A DNA stretch of 64,000 bases from Ophiocordyceps camponoti-saundersi (nom. inval.) (GCA_003339415.1 PDHQ01000125.1:1-64000), one strand, 5' to 3'; shown: positions 1-14,568, counted from the first letter of the stretch. The notes: generated from the letters alone by a model not told the origin. Program-made: numbers and translations.

Positions 1-2029
<2,029 letters not shown>

Positions 2030-2030
<1 letters not shown>

Positions 2031-4830
2031 ATAAATTATAATATTAAAAGCTATTATAAAGGCTAAATAAATATATAAATTAATAGCTAATCGAGGCGTT
2101 AAATAAAATAATATTATATATAACTTTAAAGCTAGAGGGCATATCTTTAATAATTTAAAGTAATTTATTAAGATTTACGAGAATATTATTATTAACCCTT
2201 TCCGCGCTGCTAATAGCGGAGACTTTTAGCCTTAAGGGGAGAGTAAGGTTAAAGTAAACTTACTTAATAATAATTCGATAATTTTTTTATAGGCCTTTTA
2301 TAACTTTAATATTTAAGTAATTTTAATAAATATAAGCGTTTTAAAGGAGAAGGGAGTTATCGTAAACTTTAAAATAAACTTCCTAGTTATAAGAGGTATT
2401 AAAGAGCGTATTTGCCGCCTTAATAATTATCTTTAAGTTATTAGTATAGCTATTATAAGTAGCGATTAAATAGTAATTAAGGTATTTACTACTTTATTAT
2501 ATAAATCGCTAAGAAAAGACTTAAAGGCTAATTTTACTATTATATATAAACGCCTTATATACGCCGGTAAAAAGAAGGTAACCTTAGCTTATTAAAAGGT
2601 AGGGATTTTTATTAATAAAAATATTATTAAAGACTTTTTATATAAGGCTTATTAATTTACTAAGGTAAATATTATAATTAGTAGAGATTCGCTAGCTAAG
2701 CTTATAAGATTCCTTAATATTATTTTTTAGGATATTATTAAGTATAATCCGCCTAATAGCGGCGGCGCCCGCTATAGCCTATATAGAATTAACGCCTTTA
2801 TAAGATTCTATTAAATAATAGCTACTACCTTAAAAGGTTAAGCTTTTAAGCTTTTTTATAGGTAAAAAAGATAAGTTAATACTTTTTTTAAAGGAATTCC
2901 TATAGCTATAATAGCTTTTAATAATATATAAAAGTTTAAAAGCGAGGCGATTAAAGCCTAGGCTTTTTAAGATAGCTTTATTTTTTATTATTTAACCTTA
3001 TATAACCCTTAGCAGAATAGCCTTATAAAGAGGGCTAGCAGGACCTTATTAATAATAGTAAAAGCTATTTGTTTATATACCAAGCTTCCCGTAACGCTAT
3101 AGCTATATTATATATTAATAGCAGTATATATATCGAGTTTACTATTAATAAGAGGTAAAGAGAGCCCTTTTAAGAAGGTTATAAAGGCGCTTAATTTGCC
3201 TTATAAATATAATATTAGCTACCTTTATATTTAAAGCTATATAGTATATATAATAAAGCTAAAAGAGAAGATTATAAAGTCTAAAAAATAGCTCCTTAAG
3301 CTTAGAAGAGTAATCTTATCGATATTAAAAGCTTATATAGCTATATCTTTAACATATAGCTTCCTAATTAAGAAATCGTTATTTAAGTATAAGATATATA
3401 CTTTATTAATCGTGCTAGGGCTCTTACTATTAAAGAGGACTTATTAGTTGAATTTAAGGCTTATTTAGAAGAAGAAGATATATTTATTAAATTCGAGCCT
3501 ATTTCTCTTCTCTTTAAGGATAGAAAGAAAAAGAAAACTTCCTATAGCTAATATAGCGATAAAGGCGTTTTATAAACCCTTACTATATTAAGTATTAAAT
3601 AATAACCGAGGAAATATTTAATTATTCTAGCTGGATTAATAAATTCGAACGTTAAAGATAAATTTATAAGGCTATTAAGAGAGCGTTTTAAAACGCTAAA
3701 GGGAGGCTCTTCGCACCTTCCCTTACTAAATCCTACACTTAATCGAGGTAATAAGATATAAAGGCTAATTTCTTGCGAAGAAAATACCCTTTTGCTGTTA
3801 ATTAAAAAAGCTAATAAAGTAATATATCTGCTACTTATAGCGCTAATAAACCTCCTTAGAGGCTAGACTTTAAATACTAATAATCGTAATAACTCTAATA
3901 AATTAACTAGTAATCTATAAAGCCTTTAGCTAGCTAATCTAATACCTAATAAGCAACCTTCTTAATATTTACGCAAGCGTAAGGGGTAAACCCTTTCTTT
4001 TACTTTAATAAAGTTATAACGCTATAAGCGTTATTTAATAAAAGAGATCTATAGCACCGAGCTGATAAGATATTTAAAAAGGCTTATATAGGCTAATTTA
4101 GCTAGTATTTTTAAGCCCTCTTCGCTATATATTTCCTTCGCGGATAAGGATAAATTTATTAACTAGGCACTTATAATAATTCTCTTAGCCCTAGCTATAA
4201 AGACCTTTATAAGCTATATACTAAGTAATTATTATATTATAAAAAAACTTTAAAACTTTAATAAACGCTAGGTGCTTATAATAAAGAAAAAACTTTATAA
4301 ATTATATTAAAAAGACGCTTAGGAACTTATCCCTAAGCCTTATAATATAAGAACCCTTCCTAAGCGATAAGTATATATAAAAAAGCTTATTAAAAGTATA
4401 AATCTAATAATAAAAGCCTGCTAAGTTATATATAAAAATCGTAATCTTATAAATTAACTTATTAAAAAGCTATATATCGTAATAATATATTAGTTATTTA
4501 TATAAATCTTCCTTACCCCTACTATAATATAAAACCTTAAATAGGTAAAGTTTAATATTATTAATATTTTTATTAACGCTAAATTAAATAAAAATATTTT
4601 TATTAAGTAGCTTTATAGCTTTAAGGATAAATTAGACCGCGTTTACTAGCTTAAAAGGGCCCTTTATAGCTATTATTCTTTGCCGCGCTAATAGTTTAAG
4701 CGTGCTATTAAAAATCTAGCTAATTACAGATTTAAACGCCTTAACTCTAAGCTATACCTTTATTACTATATAAATAATAGCCTTCTTATTTTTTATATAA
4801 ATTATATACTCCTTATATTACTAATATTAT
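2030..4830 (+). pseudogene. Copia-type retrotransposon polyprotein relic (integrase readable)
   Basis: Reading the + strand through TAA/TAG stops gives a Copia-like polyprotein. The clearest part is the C-terminal half of integrase at about 3000-3400: a QNSLIERAGRTLL-like stretch, a leucine-rich block, then a GKESPFEK-like stretch. These match the NG-x-IER-x-R-TLL and TP-[YF]-E blocks of Copia integrases. Downstream the frame drifts and no convincing reverse transcriptase motif was found, so the element is degraded or partly deleted. Almost all stops are explained by CAA, CAG or TGG changed to TAA/TAG, as RIP predicts. A reversed short element (F2) abuts its right end. I found no LTR pair. 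The family call is fairly sure; the ends are approximate. Confidence 0.55.
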
Positions 4831-4834
4831 TATT

Positions 4835-5323
4835 ATTAGAATTTATTCTAATAGCCTAATAAGTATTTAAGCATATAATATTCTAAAGAGAGGAAAAACT
4901 AAAAACCTTAAGGGAAAACCTTTTACTTATTATTATAATAGCTAATAAGCTAAGTATATTAACTAAGTAATAAGTATTTATTAATATTTATAGCGGAAAT
5001 ATACTAATCTTAAGCGAGAGGTACTGATATTTTAAAGTTATAATAATCTAAATTTTAGAAAAAGTTTTAATATATATAGCTAGTAAAAGTTATATTAATA
5101 GCTAGAAAACTTTCGTAATTATACTCTATTACTAAATATCCTAGTATTTCTAGCTGCTAGGTAGCTTACCTTAGTCTTTCTAATCGCTAAGGTAACCCTT
5201 TAAGAGGTCCCTAGTTCCTTAAGATGCCGAACCCTCTAAGACCCTAGCAGGGTTATTACTTATACTAAGGTTATGCTAGGGTTAGACTATACCCTAGCTA
5301 TATAGTTAAGGTAAAAAATACCC
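4835..5323 (-). mobile_element. Short non-autonomous retroelement F, copy F2 (reversed)
   Basis: Read on the minus strand, this stretch aligns over its whole length with the better-preserved copy at 14040-14553. Shared blocks include the 5' hairpin-like start, ACTATATAG, AACCCTAGCATAACC, the CTAGCAATAGAGTACGATTACG-type segment (here decayed) and the 3' block GTTTTTCCTCTCT. This copy is far more RIP-mutated than F1. The 3' end lies at the left, near a TTATTATTA run. The exact ends are uncertain and no target-site duplication was identified. Confidence 0.7.
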
Positions 5324-5374
5324 GAGCCCTCCGCTAAATTTAAACTAACTGCCTCTCTTATAAGAGACTAATTA

Positions 5375-5966
5375 ATATACGCTTATACGTATAATCTACT
5401 AGTAAGTATATATACTAAGCTAGCTACTAGATATAATATATAAAAAAGGGAGATAAGCTAGCTACTAATTATAAGATTATAGAATAGCTATTATAAAAAA
5501 ATATAAGTATAAGTAAAAGTCTTTTAAAAATTAAAATAATAACTATAAAAAAATCTAAATTATTACTTAAAGAAATACTAAGCTAATTATATAGCTAGGA
5601 GCTTAAGAAAGATTTCCTAATATAATTTTAAAAATATTTACTTAAGGGGATTTTATAGTAATTTCTATATATATTAGTAAAACGGAGATTTCCTAATATA
5701 TAGTAATTTCCTAATATATAAGGATTTCCTAATAAAATCTAGAGATTTCTAAAAGTATATTTTAATATTAAATCTAATAGAAAATCTTAGTAAAATCTTA
5801 AGAGTTATTATAAAGAAATCTTAAAAGGAAATCTTAGTAATTTCTTAAGTATAAAGGTAATAAAATTTTTAAGAGAAATCTAAGGGAAATCTTAAGGGGG
5901 AAATCTTACGAAAATATTATAAGAGGTTAGGCGATTTATAAAGGTATTATTATATATCTTATATTA
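5375..5966 (+). repeat. Dispersed repeat H, copy H1
   Basis: First of three same-orientation copies (others at 10470-11117 and 30836-31422). It begins with TATACGCTTATACGTATAA and ends near GGCGATTTATAA...TATATTA. The inside holds repeated GATTTCCTA-type units in the left half and their inverse, AGGAAATC-type units, in the right half, so the interior is an imperfect inverted array. No coding capacity is visible. It could be a MITE-like element; both ends have loosely related TAATATA sequences, but a formal terminal inverted repeat is not certain. Confidence 0.75.
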
Positions 5967-7030
5967 ACTCCCCGGGCTAGAAAAGAATTCTAATAGCTTT
6001 ATTAACTCCTTATATTATTTTAAAAACTATTATTATATTAAAAAGCTTTTCTATATTAACTTTTATAACTATATTTAATTATAAATTAAGAAATATTATT
6101 AGGAATCTATATATAAAAAACTAAATTAATTTATATAAAGTAGGAAAGAAATAAAAAAATAAGATAAGAATAATAAAAGAGAATTATAATATATATTAGA
6201 TATATATAGAAGAATATATATTATAATAAAAGGTATCGTAATATTAAGAAAAGAAAATAAGAATAAGAAAAACGCGATATAATACGCGAACTAAACGAAT
6301 AAAATAAAAGAAAATATCTTACTATCTTTATTATTTAGATATAGAAATTACGGTAATAATATAAGAGTGAATATAAATAATCTTACTATAAATAGTATAA
6401 AAGATAGTAAATATAAATAATTTTACTATAAATAGCGTAAAAGATATAGTTTATAGCTTTAAGTATAGTAAACTTTATAAAAATAGAAGCGTTTATAGTA
6501 TTATATTATAAAAATATTAAGAATTAATATTAAAAATATATTAATTTATAAGGTTTTTATCTAAGCTTAGTAAATATAAATATTATTACTTATTAATAAT
6601 TAAATAACTTAAAGATTTATTATTAGTTAATAGTTAAATAAAGTAATAACTATTATATATTAATAATTAAATAGCGTAATACGTGCTTTTTATATAAAGC
6701 GCGTTATTAATATATATCCGCTATAGTTTATACTAAAGCTATACGAAAAGCTACGAAAAGTCTTAATTTATTATTATATTAATAAATAAATTAGCGTTAA
6801 TAAGTTTAATAATTATAATATATTAAGTATTATTAAAAAGTGTAATTAAGCTACTTTTTTAATTATATAGCTTCTTAGTAATATTATTAAAAGCTATTTT
6901 TATTAAATTTAAAATACTAAAAATAAGAATATTACTAAAATTTAAAATTATCTTATTTCTAATAATATCGCTCTAAGCTAAAAAGAGTATATAATAAATA
7001 ATAATAGCTAAAAGTAAAGTAATAATACCC
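5967..7030. other. RIP-decayed DNA, no gene recognised
   Basis: AT-rich, stop-saturated sequence containing one short block enriched in TAGTAAATATAAATAA-like words around 6370-6430. No motif was recognised. The stretch is continuous with sequence after 8816 and is the host into which the LTR element at 7036-8811 inserted. Confidence 0.5.
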
Positions 7031-7035
7031 TTACT
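7031..7035. repeat. Target-site duplication TTACT (left)
   Basis: TTACT immediately before the 5' LTR that starts TATAAGGG. The identical five bases follow the 3' LTR at 8812-8816. A 5-bp duplication is normal for LTR retrotransposon integration. Confidence 0.9.
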
Positions 7036-7245
7036 TATAAGGGATTAGTTTATAACTAATCGTAGCTAGAAAGGGGGGATTATAGCGGATATATTTAGGT
7101 CTTCCCGATAGCGCTTAGTTATCGTGCGGGGTATATAGCTAGCTTAGGAAGGGGGCTTCTCTCCCTTCTCCTTCCTCTCTTCGATAGCTTTAATTATAAC
7201 TTTACTTTAGCTTATTTCTATAATCGCCTTAGTAAAACCTTTATA
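7036..7245 (+). repeat. 5' LTR, family 210
   Basis: 210 bp, starting TATAAGGGATTAG and ending AACCTTTATA. It aligns without length change to 8602-8811. Confidence 0.93.
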
Positions 7246-8601
7246 TTAATTAAAGCTCCTCTTACCGCTAACTAAACGTAAAAATAAGATCTTAGTATAA
7301 AACGCCGTTAAATTCTGCCTATATTAAAGCCGCTTTTAGCTCGTTCTAGCTTAGACTCTTAGCTAGCTACTATATATACTAAATTTATAATTAATAGAGC
7401 CGTAATTAAGAAGCTTAAGTCCTAATTTTATTACGTTTTTTCTTATCTTAGTACCTTTTAGTAAATATTCCTTTTATATATTACTATAGCTATAGATTTT
7501 TCTTACTAGCTTAAAGCCTTTTTAGCGTATATCTCTAAGCTTCTTAAGGAAAATTATAAGGAACGCTAAGTAGGTTTTTCCTTAGTTAGGATATATTAGG
7601 GGCTATTAGAGCCCCTCGGAGAATATATTACGAGGTAGGAATATACCCTCTTTGAGGCCGGACCGTTATACTAATCTAATTACGCTAGGATTATTCTGCT
7701 TTTATCCGGGCTATATAAGGAGCTATAAGAGCGCTTAGATCGTAAGAACTAGCCTATAATATATATAGCCTTCGCTAGCTTTCTCTAAGGCTTTAATAGA
7801 GTATTTAGTTCCGAGAATATTCCTAATATGCTAGTTAATTTACCGCCCCCCCTTTTTACTAACTTAATAGATATCATATTTATATAATTTTATTCTAGCA
7901 CTACTAAGCGCTAGTATTACTATTAGTATAATTAGATTAGTTATTTTAAGCGTAACTATCTAAAGCTTTATAGGTAAATAAAGATATTAAGGTTAGGGCT
8001 TTTTATAAGTAAAGCGGGGTAATTAGAGGTAAATCCGGAGTATTTTAATTAGGGGGATAATAAGTAAGGAGGGATAAGTATACGCTAGATATTATAGCCT
8101 AGGTAATTTCTAGCTTTATTACGTTACCTTATATAAAGATAGTCTACGCGTAGCTTAAGCGCGTAGATTTATTAGTAAGTATATATTATAGTTATATTAC
8201 GCCTTAGCTTATAAACTAGCGCTAGCGGTATATAATAATAAATATATAGCTAGCTTTACTATTTACCGCGATTAGGTTATTTTCTAAGCTTTCCGTAACT
8301 AATATAATACTACTTAGTCCTATATACTAGCTATATAAGTAAGTTTTTATTACTAATATATAAGTTTATTAATTCTTACCTTAAGCGGTATTACGATTCT
8401 AAGCTTATTAGAATCTTCCTTATAAGGATCGGGGTTTAATTCCCTAAGCTATAAGGGAGCCTTTCCGCCCTCTTATCCTTATCTTTACGGAGGCTATTAA
8501 GCTATTAGCTAGGGTCTATATAGAGCGTCCCGCTAATATAATAGTATGTAACTTTTCCGTCTTACGCTCCTATTTCCTTAGCTAGCTTAAGGAGAGGGCT
8601 A

Positions 8602-8811
8602 TATAAGGGATTAGTTTATAACTAATCGTAGCTAGAAAGGGGGGATTATAGCGGATATATTTAGGTCTTCCTAATAGCGCTTAGTTATCGCGCGGGGTAT
8701 ATAGTTAGCTTAGGAAGGGGGCTTCTCTCCCTTCTTCTTCCTCTCTTCGATAGCTTTAATTATAACTCTACTTTAGCTTATTTCTATAGTCGCCTTAGTG
8801 AGACCTTTATA
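8602..8811 (+). repeat. 3' LTR, family 210
   Basis: 210 bp, starting TATAAGGGATTAG and ending GACCTTTATA. It differs from the 5' LTR at scattered sites, largely by transitions. Confidence 0.93.
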
Positions 8812-8816
8812 TTACT
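8812..8816. repeat. Target-site duplication TTACT (right)
   Basis: Identical to 7031-7035. Confidence 0.9.
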
Positions 8817-10469
8817 AAGTAAATATATTTATTCTCTTATATAAATATAAAAGTCCTATTAGTTCTTTTTGTAAAATTTTAATATCTTACCTAAATTATT
8901 AAATACTAACTTCTTATTAATAAATATAGCGATTTTATTAATATTAATCGATAAGTTTTTAAAAGCTAAGGTATTAAGTAAAATAAGTATTAAGATAAGG
9001 AAATTAATAATCTATTTATTATTAATATTAAATATTTTCGCTATATAACTTAAGCTAAGGGAAATATTATATTTAATAAGGTATTTATTAAAATAAATCG
9101 CTTAAATTAAAATAATATTTATATTTTAGAATATTAAAGCTTATTTATTATTATATATTACGGAAAAAGTAAGCGAATATTTAATAACTTAAATTAAACT
9201 ATTATAATAAGTTACTAAGAAATTATTATCGGCTTCTTTAACTTTTTTAGTTTCTAAAATTTCTTAAAATTAAATTATAGTTTTAGAAATTATTATAAGG
9301 GTTTTAAATTATTAAAAAGTAAAGTAAGTTTACTTATTAGGGGTTTTAAAAACGCTTTATTAAGTTAAAGTAGGAGGAGTAATAAAACGCCTTACTAAGG
9401 ATTTTCTAAAGATAAAAATAGCTCCTTTAACCTTAGTCTCCTTTTTTATAGCTACTAATATTATTTTTTCTATCTTACTAAGGTAATCGGTATAAGAAAT
9501 AATAGCTAAGATTCTTTTAATTTCCCCTAACTCCTTTAATTCTTAATAAATTTACCTAATAACGAGGCTTTTAATATAATCTTTTATAATTTTTAATAGC
9601 GTATAAGCGCCGTAATAGTTTTTTCTAAGCTAATTAGATTACGGAAAAATATTACCTTTAATATTAGTAAAGGAGTATAGTAAAAAAGGTTAGGTATAGC
9701 TTCTTAATAAAATAGCTAATATTTTAAAAATAAAGCTAGCGGTAAAAGAAAATATTACGGTAATTTATTAAGTAGAATATTTAAGCGCTATAATTTTAAA
9801 AATATTAAGTAAAAATTAATTAGAGCTAAAGTATTCGTTATCTAAAAGTAAGTATTTAGAATTATAATCTTCGTTATTAAGGAGTTTTTCTTTACTTACT
9901 TACTTTTTTACCTTTTTATTAATATAGTAAATATAACTATTTAATTTACTAAATAATAAATTATATCTTTTTTCTTATAAAGCTTATTTCTAAGTAATAA
10001 AAGTTATATAGTTATTCGATTTCTAATTATTAAATTTATAAGTAAGCGATTTAAATAAATATTAAAATTTAGTAAGGTTTCTAAATAGCTAAATAGCTTT
10101 CTTAAAGCTTTCGAATATAAGTATAAGGGGAGTACGAATTAGTTATTCGTAAAATAACTTATAATATATCTTATTACGAAAATAATAAGGATTATTATAA
10201 GAAAGATTAATCTTAAGTATAAAAGAAAAAGAATAATATAAGGAAAATAAATAAAATTAAAAAATAAAAAGGAATAAGTATAAGGGGAATAAAGACTAAT
10301 ATATAGGAAGATATAATAAAGATAAATAGTAAAAAGAGGGATAAGAGAAGATAAATAAAAAAGAGAGGAAGTAAGAGAAGAAAAGTAAGAAAATATAAGG
10401 AAATCTAATATAAATAGAGACGCGTTAAGTTTATTATTTCCTAGAAATATTACGCGTTTATTACTAAGT
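8817..10469. other. RIP-decayed DNA, no gene recognised
   Basis: No intact ORF. The minus strand between about 8900 and 9700 can be read for long stretches with only TAA/TAG stops, which suggests an old coding region on that strand, but I could not assign it to a family. The last 250 bases before H2 are A/G-rich (GAAAAGAATAAG-like words). Confidence 0.5.
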
Positions 10470-11117
10470 GTTATGCGCTTATACGTATAACCTTCTAGTA
10501 GGCGTATATGCTAGGCTAGCTACTAGATATAGTATATAAAAGAGGGAGACGGGCTAGCTACCGGTTATAAGATTATAAAATAGCTACTATAAAAGGTATA
10601 AGTATAGGTAAAAGTCTTTTAAGAATTAAAATAATAACTATAAAAAAATCTAAATTTTTACCTAAAAGAATATTAGGCTAATTTATAGCTAGGAGCTTAA
10701 GGAAGATTTCTTAGTATAATCTTAAAAATATTTACCTAAGGGGATTTTACTATAATTTCCGTATATATTAGTAAAATAGAGATTTCCTAGTATATAGTAA
10801 TTTCCTAGTATACGGAGATTTCCTAGTAAAGTCCGGAGATTTCCTAGTACGCGGTGATTTCCTAGTATACGGGGATTTCCTAGTAAAATCCGGAGATTTC
10901 TAGAGGTATATTTTAATGCCGGATCTGGTAGGAAATCTCGGTAAAATCCTAAATATTATTATAGAGAAATCCTAAGAGGAAATCCTAGTAATTTCCTAAG
11001 CGTAAAGGTAATAAAGTTTTTAAGGGAAATCTAAGTAAAATCCTAAGGGGGAAATCCTAGTAAAATATTATAAGAGGTTAGGCGATTTATAAGAGTGTTA
11101 TTACACGTCTTATATTA
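10470..11117 (+). repeat. Dispersed repeat H, copy H2 (best preserved)
   Basis: The longest and least RIP-mutated copy of repeat H (about 648 bp). Between about 10780 and 10895 the unit GATTTCCTAGTA recurs about six times every 18-20 bases, separated by ATACGG or AAATCCGGA spacers. Between about 10925 and 11065 the inverse AGGAAATCCTAGTA-type units occur. The single-stranded form could fold into a long imperfect hairpin. There is no coding frame. Because the three copies sit in different flanking sequence, this is a dispersed, not a segmental, repeat. Confidence 0.8.
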
Positions 11118-14024
11118 CTAAGTAACTTATTTACTTTATTCTAATAGCTAGTACTTTTTAAAAATATTTATATATTTTTTCTTAGTAATTTATAGCTTAG
11201 CTTCTAACTTATTTTTTTTTTAAAAAATTCTTTAATTATCTCCTTTTATTAAAAGTCCTTTTTAGCTACTTATTAATTATTATTATTTAGGTATCTTTTT
11301 TAATATATAAGTTACTTTATTTAAATAATACCTTATCTTTTTTTAACCTTTCTCTTATTAAGGATTTATTTAATCTTATAATTATTAATATTAAGCTTAA
11401 GGCTAAGTTATTTTCTTAAAATATTAGCTAGTTAGAATTATATAACTAATATAATAAGATAGATATTTATAAAGTTATCGAAATTTAGTTAATAAGCTAA
11501 ATAACTAATTTATTTAATTACGTAAAAAAGCTTAATTTATTATTTTAAAAGCTTCGCTATTTATTTATTAAAAATAGGATATCTTTTCCTAAGTTTTAGC
11601 TAAACTTAATCGCTAAGCTTAAACTTAAGTTTCCGATATTTCTTATTATATTATCTTTTTATCGTAGCTTAAGCGTAAGTAATAAAGATAATTACCTTAT
11701 CTTTTAATATTTCCTTAAATTTAAGGGAAGCTTAGTTACTTAAATAATAAAAACTATTATTTATTTAGAATTTAATAAATAACTTACTTAGCGTAATTTT
11801 AATAACTAAGGAGAAAGAGTTATTAAGTAAAAACTAAAAAGCTAGTAAGGCGTTAATTTATTATTTTATTAGGAAATTAGTAGCGAAAAATCTAAAAGCG
11901 ATTTTAATAATTTAGTTTTATCTTTTAAATAAATTATTAGTTTATAAGTAATATATAGTTAATATTAGGAGTTTAGTACTAAAAGTAAACTATAAGGTTT
12001 TTTAAAATTTAGATATAAACTTTAGATTCTAATCGGAGATAATTTATTTTAGGAGTTTTTAATTATAATAAGTAAGCTTATTATATAACCGCTAAGCTTA
12101 TTTTTTAGTAGTAAAGTAATTATACTTAAAAGTTAAAATATATATTTTTAAAAACTTATTAATAATAGTAAGAAAAGTATTATAAAACTTTCTTTTAACT
12201 TTAAATTAAAGTAAATTTTCCGAAAGGACTAAAAGAAATTTAATAATAAAATTTATTATAATTATATAATAAGGAATTACTAAAAAATAAATAGGAATTA
12301 TTTCCCTAAAAAAAGCTTATTTATTAGTTTAATTTTATTTATAAATATTATATTTATTTATAAAATTATTAATTTTCTTTTTTAATTAGGAAATAATAAA
12401 ATTAAAGGAAAGTTTAGCTTATATATATATTTAGCTAGTATAAAATTTATAAAAATAATACTTTAAAATAATTTCTTTAATATAATTTTTAGGAATATAA
12501 AATTATTATTAATTATCGATATTTTTAAGATATAATAAGCTATTTACTTAGATAAAAGTAAGTTTTTTTTAAAAGTTTTTATTTTTAAATTACTTTAAGA
12601 TTTCGGATTATTATATATTAAGAAGATATTTTTCGGAAATCTTATATTAGAAAGCGTTATTAAAAATAGCTTTTAAAGAAATAAGCGCGTATTCTTAGTT
12701 AATATAATCTTTTTAAATATTTTTAAGTTTTTTTTATTCTTTTTCTAGGGCTATTTTTAAAAGGAGGCGTAAGAGAGAGTTTATAAGAATATTAAAAATA
12801 CTAAGAATATATTAAGCTTTAAAAAAATATTAACTTAAAAATTAAAAAATAAAAGTAAGGTAATTATTACTACTTATATTAATAATAAAAAGAGAGGTTT
12901 ATTTTATAATTATTAAAATTATAATATAATTTATAAAAATTATAATTTTTAATTTATAGGTTTTAATTAAATAAGTTTAAAATTTATAATAAGCTTAAAT
13001 TAAGTAAGAAATCTTAAGTTTAGTTAGCTAATATTTAGTTTTAGCTAATTTAAATATATAACTAAAATAGTAAATAAGTTTAATAAACTATTAAGTTATA
13101 GCTAAAAATAATTTCTAAAATTCCTTATTATTAATATAAAAAAGATAAGCTATAAAACTATTCTCTTAAAAAATATTAATTTATAAAAAAAGTTAATAAT
13201 TAGGAAAAAACTAATTAAAAGTAATATTATTATAAAAAGTATTAATAATATTATTAAAATAGTTAGTTTCTTCCTTTATAAAAATAATCTTAAACTAAAA
13301 AGTAAAGGTATTTTTTTTAATCTAATAATTAGTATTTTATTTTCTTATTTTTTTTAAAATATTATTATTTTATATTTCTAAAAAAAGTTAATTTATTATA
13401 TAAAATAAAGAATAAAATATCTTATCTATCTAACTAGTTTAATTTATTACTTAAGATATTATAAAATATTAGAAAACTTAATATCTTATAAAGCTTTTCC
13501 TTAAAATTAAGTATTTATTAATATAAATCTATTAATATAATATTTTAATATTTTTATAAATAGGTAATAAAGGAATAATTTAGGAGTAAAAAAGGAAAGA
13601 TTTATATTAATAAAAAGATTAAATATTATAGTTAGATACTTAATATAATCTTCTAAAATATCGGAGAAGATTACTATATTATTAATATATTTAGTAATAT
13701 ATATTTTATATAGTTAGAGAATATAATTAATAAATCTTTATATATAAGTAAGCGAATTTTTATACCTTATAAGAGTAATTATAGCCTTTTCTAATCCGCG
13801 GTAGAAACTAAAAAGTAATTATAAACTACTCTCGGTAATCTAAATAGATAAAAAACTAATAAAAAAAGCTTTAAATATTAATAATAAAAATAATTTTTTT
13901 ACTTACTAATTTATAAATTATATTTTAAAGGAGAGGTATTAGATATATATTAAGAATAGCTATATTATTTAAAGTTTATAAGTTATTAATTATATATAGT
14001 TTACTTTTTCTCTAAATAATAAAA
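11118..14024. other. Decayed transposon sequence, unidentified
   Basis: About 2.9 kb of AT-rich, stop-saturated sequence. A basic segment around 12820-13050 on the + strand has the feel of a gag C-terminus but lacks a clean CCHC pattern, so I do not name it. The F1 element is inserted at its right edge. Confidence 0.45.
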
Positions 14025-14039
14025 TATAAGCTAGCGAAA
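14025..14039. repeat. 15-bp target-site duplication (left of F1)
   Basis: TATAAGCTAGCGAAA, repeated exactly at 14554-14568. This length and position are typical of target-primed (LINE/SINE-type) insertion. Confidence 0.85.
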
Positions 14040-14553
14040 GGGTGTTTTCACCCTGACTATATAGCCGGGGTACGGTCCGACCCCGGCATAACCCTAGCAG
14101 GAGTGGTAACCCTGCCGGGCTCCTTTCCTCCCTCGGCAGGAGTGGTGACCCGGCCGAGGCTTAGGTAAGGTACGGGGGGCAAGGGTGCAGTCAGATAACG
14201 TAGGTTATTAGAGGAATAGGTCCCTTTTAATAGCGACTATAATCTAGCAATAGAGTACGATTACGAAGTTAAAAATTATCTTCGCTACGGTATCTGCTAA
14301 TATACGTACCGGAACTATTTAGAACTTAGATAAGACGTGCGATAAGAAGTATAGGTACCTCTCGCTTAGGACCGGCGTAACTTTAGATATTTCCTATAAC
14401 GATTAAGCTTTCCGATACGACGAAATTAGCTTATAAGCTAGCTAAATATATTAAGTAAGGGGTTTTTCCCCGGGCACTCTAGTTTTTCCTCTCTATTAAA
14501 TAATTATATATTTAGATACCTATATAGGTTATTAGAGTAATATAATATATATA
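14040..14553 (+). mobile_element. Short non-autonomous retroelement F, copy F1
   Basis: 514 bp between perfect 15-bp target-site duplications, ending in a TA-rich tail. It is strikingly less decayed and more GC-rich than its surroundings, with TG and CA dinucleotides still present. The 5' part carries small palindromes (GGGTGTTTTCACCC; CCGGGGTACGGTCCGACCCCGG-like) and two related units built on GCAGGAGTGGTAACCC and GCAGGAGTGGTGACCC. The 3' part contains CACTCTAGTTTTTCCTCTCT, close to CTCTAGTTTTTCCTATTTC at the 3' end of the gag-only LINE at 57178-59050, so both may use the same LINE machinery. The middle reads open with few stops, but I recognise no protein. Confidence 0.8.
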
Positions 14554-14568
14554 TATAAGCTAGCGAAA
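14554..14568. repeat. 15-bp target-site duplication (right of F1)
   Basis: Exact copy of 14025-14039. Confidence 0.85.

Larger units (their letters stand above)
7036..8811 (+). mobile_element. Complete non-autonomous LTR retroelement, 1,776 bp (family 210)
   Basis: Two direct repeats of exactly 210 bp (7036-7245 and 8602-8811) enclose a 1,356-bp interior and are flanked by a perfect TTACT duplication. The LTR termini are TATAAGGG and CCTTTATA, the expected result of RIP on TG...CA ends. A purine-rich tract (GGAGAGGGC, 8591-8599) sits just before the 3' LTR, as a polypurine tract should. The interior is too short for gag-pol and I recognised no reverse transcriptase or integrase, so the element must be mobilised in trans, as TRIM-type elements are. 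Further copies of the LTR are at 32665-32876 (solo) and 63683-63892 (reversed, with its interior continuing). Confidence 0.93.

Noticed and set aside
10740..11060. CRISPR-like array in repeat H
   Set aside because: The 12-bp units have short, related spacers and an inverted second half, occur in three dispersed copies in a eukaryote, and have no cas genes.
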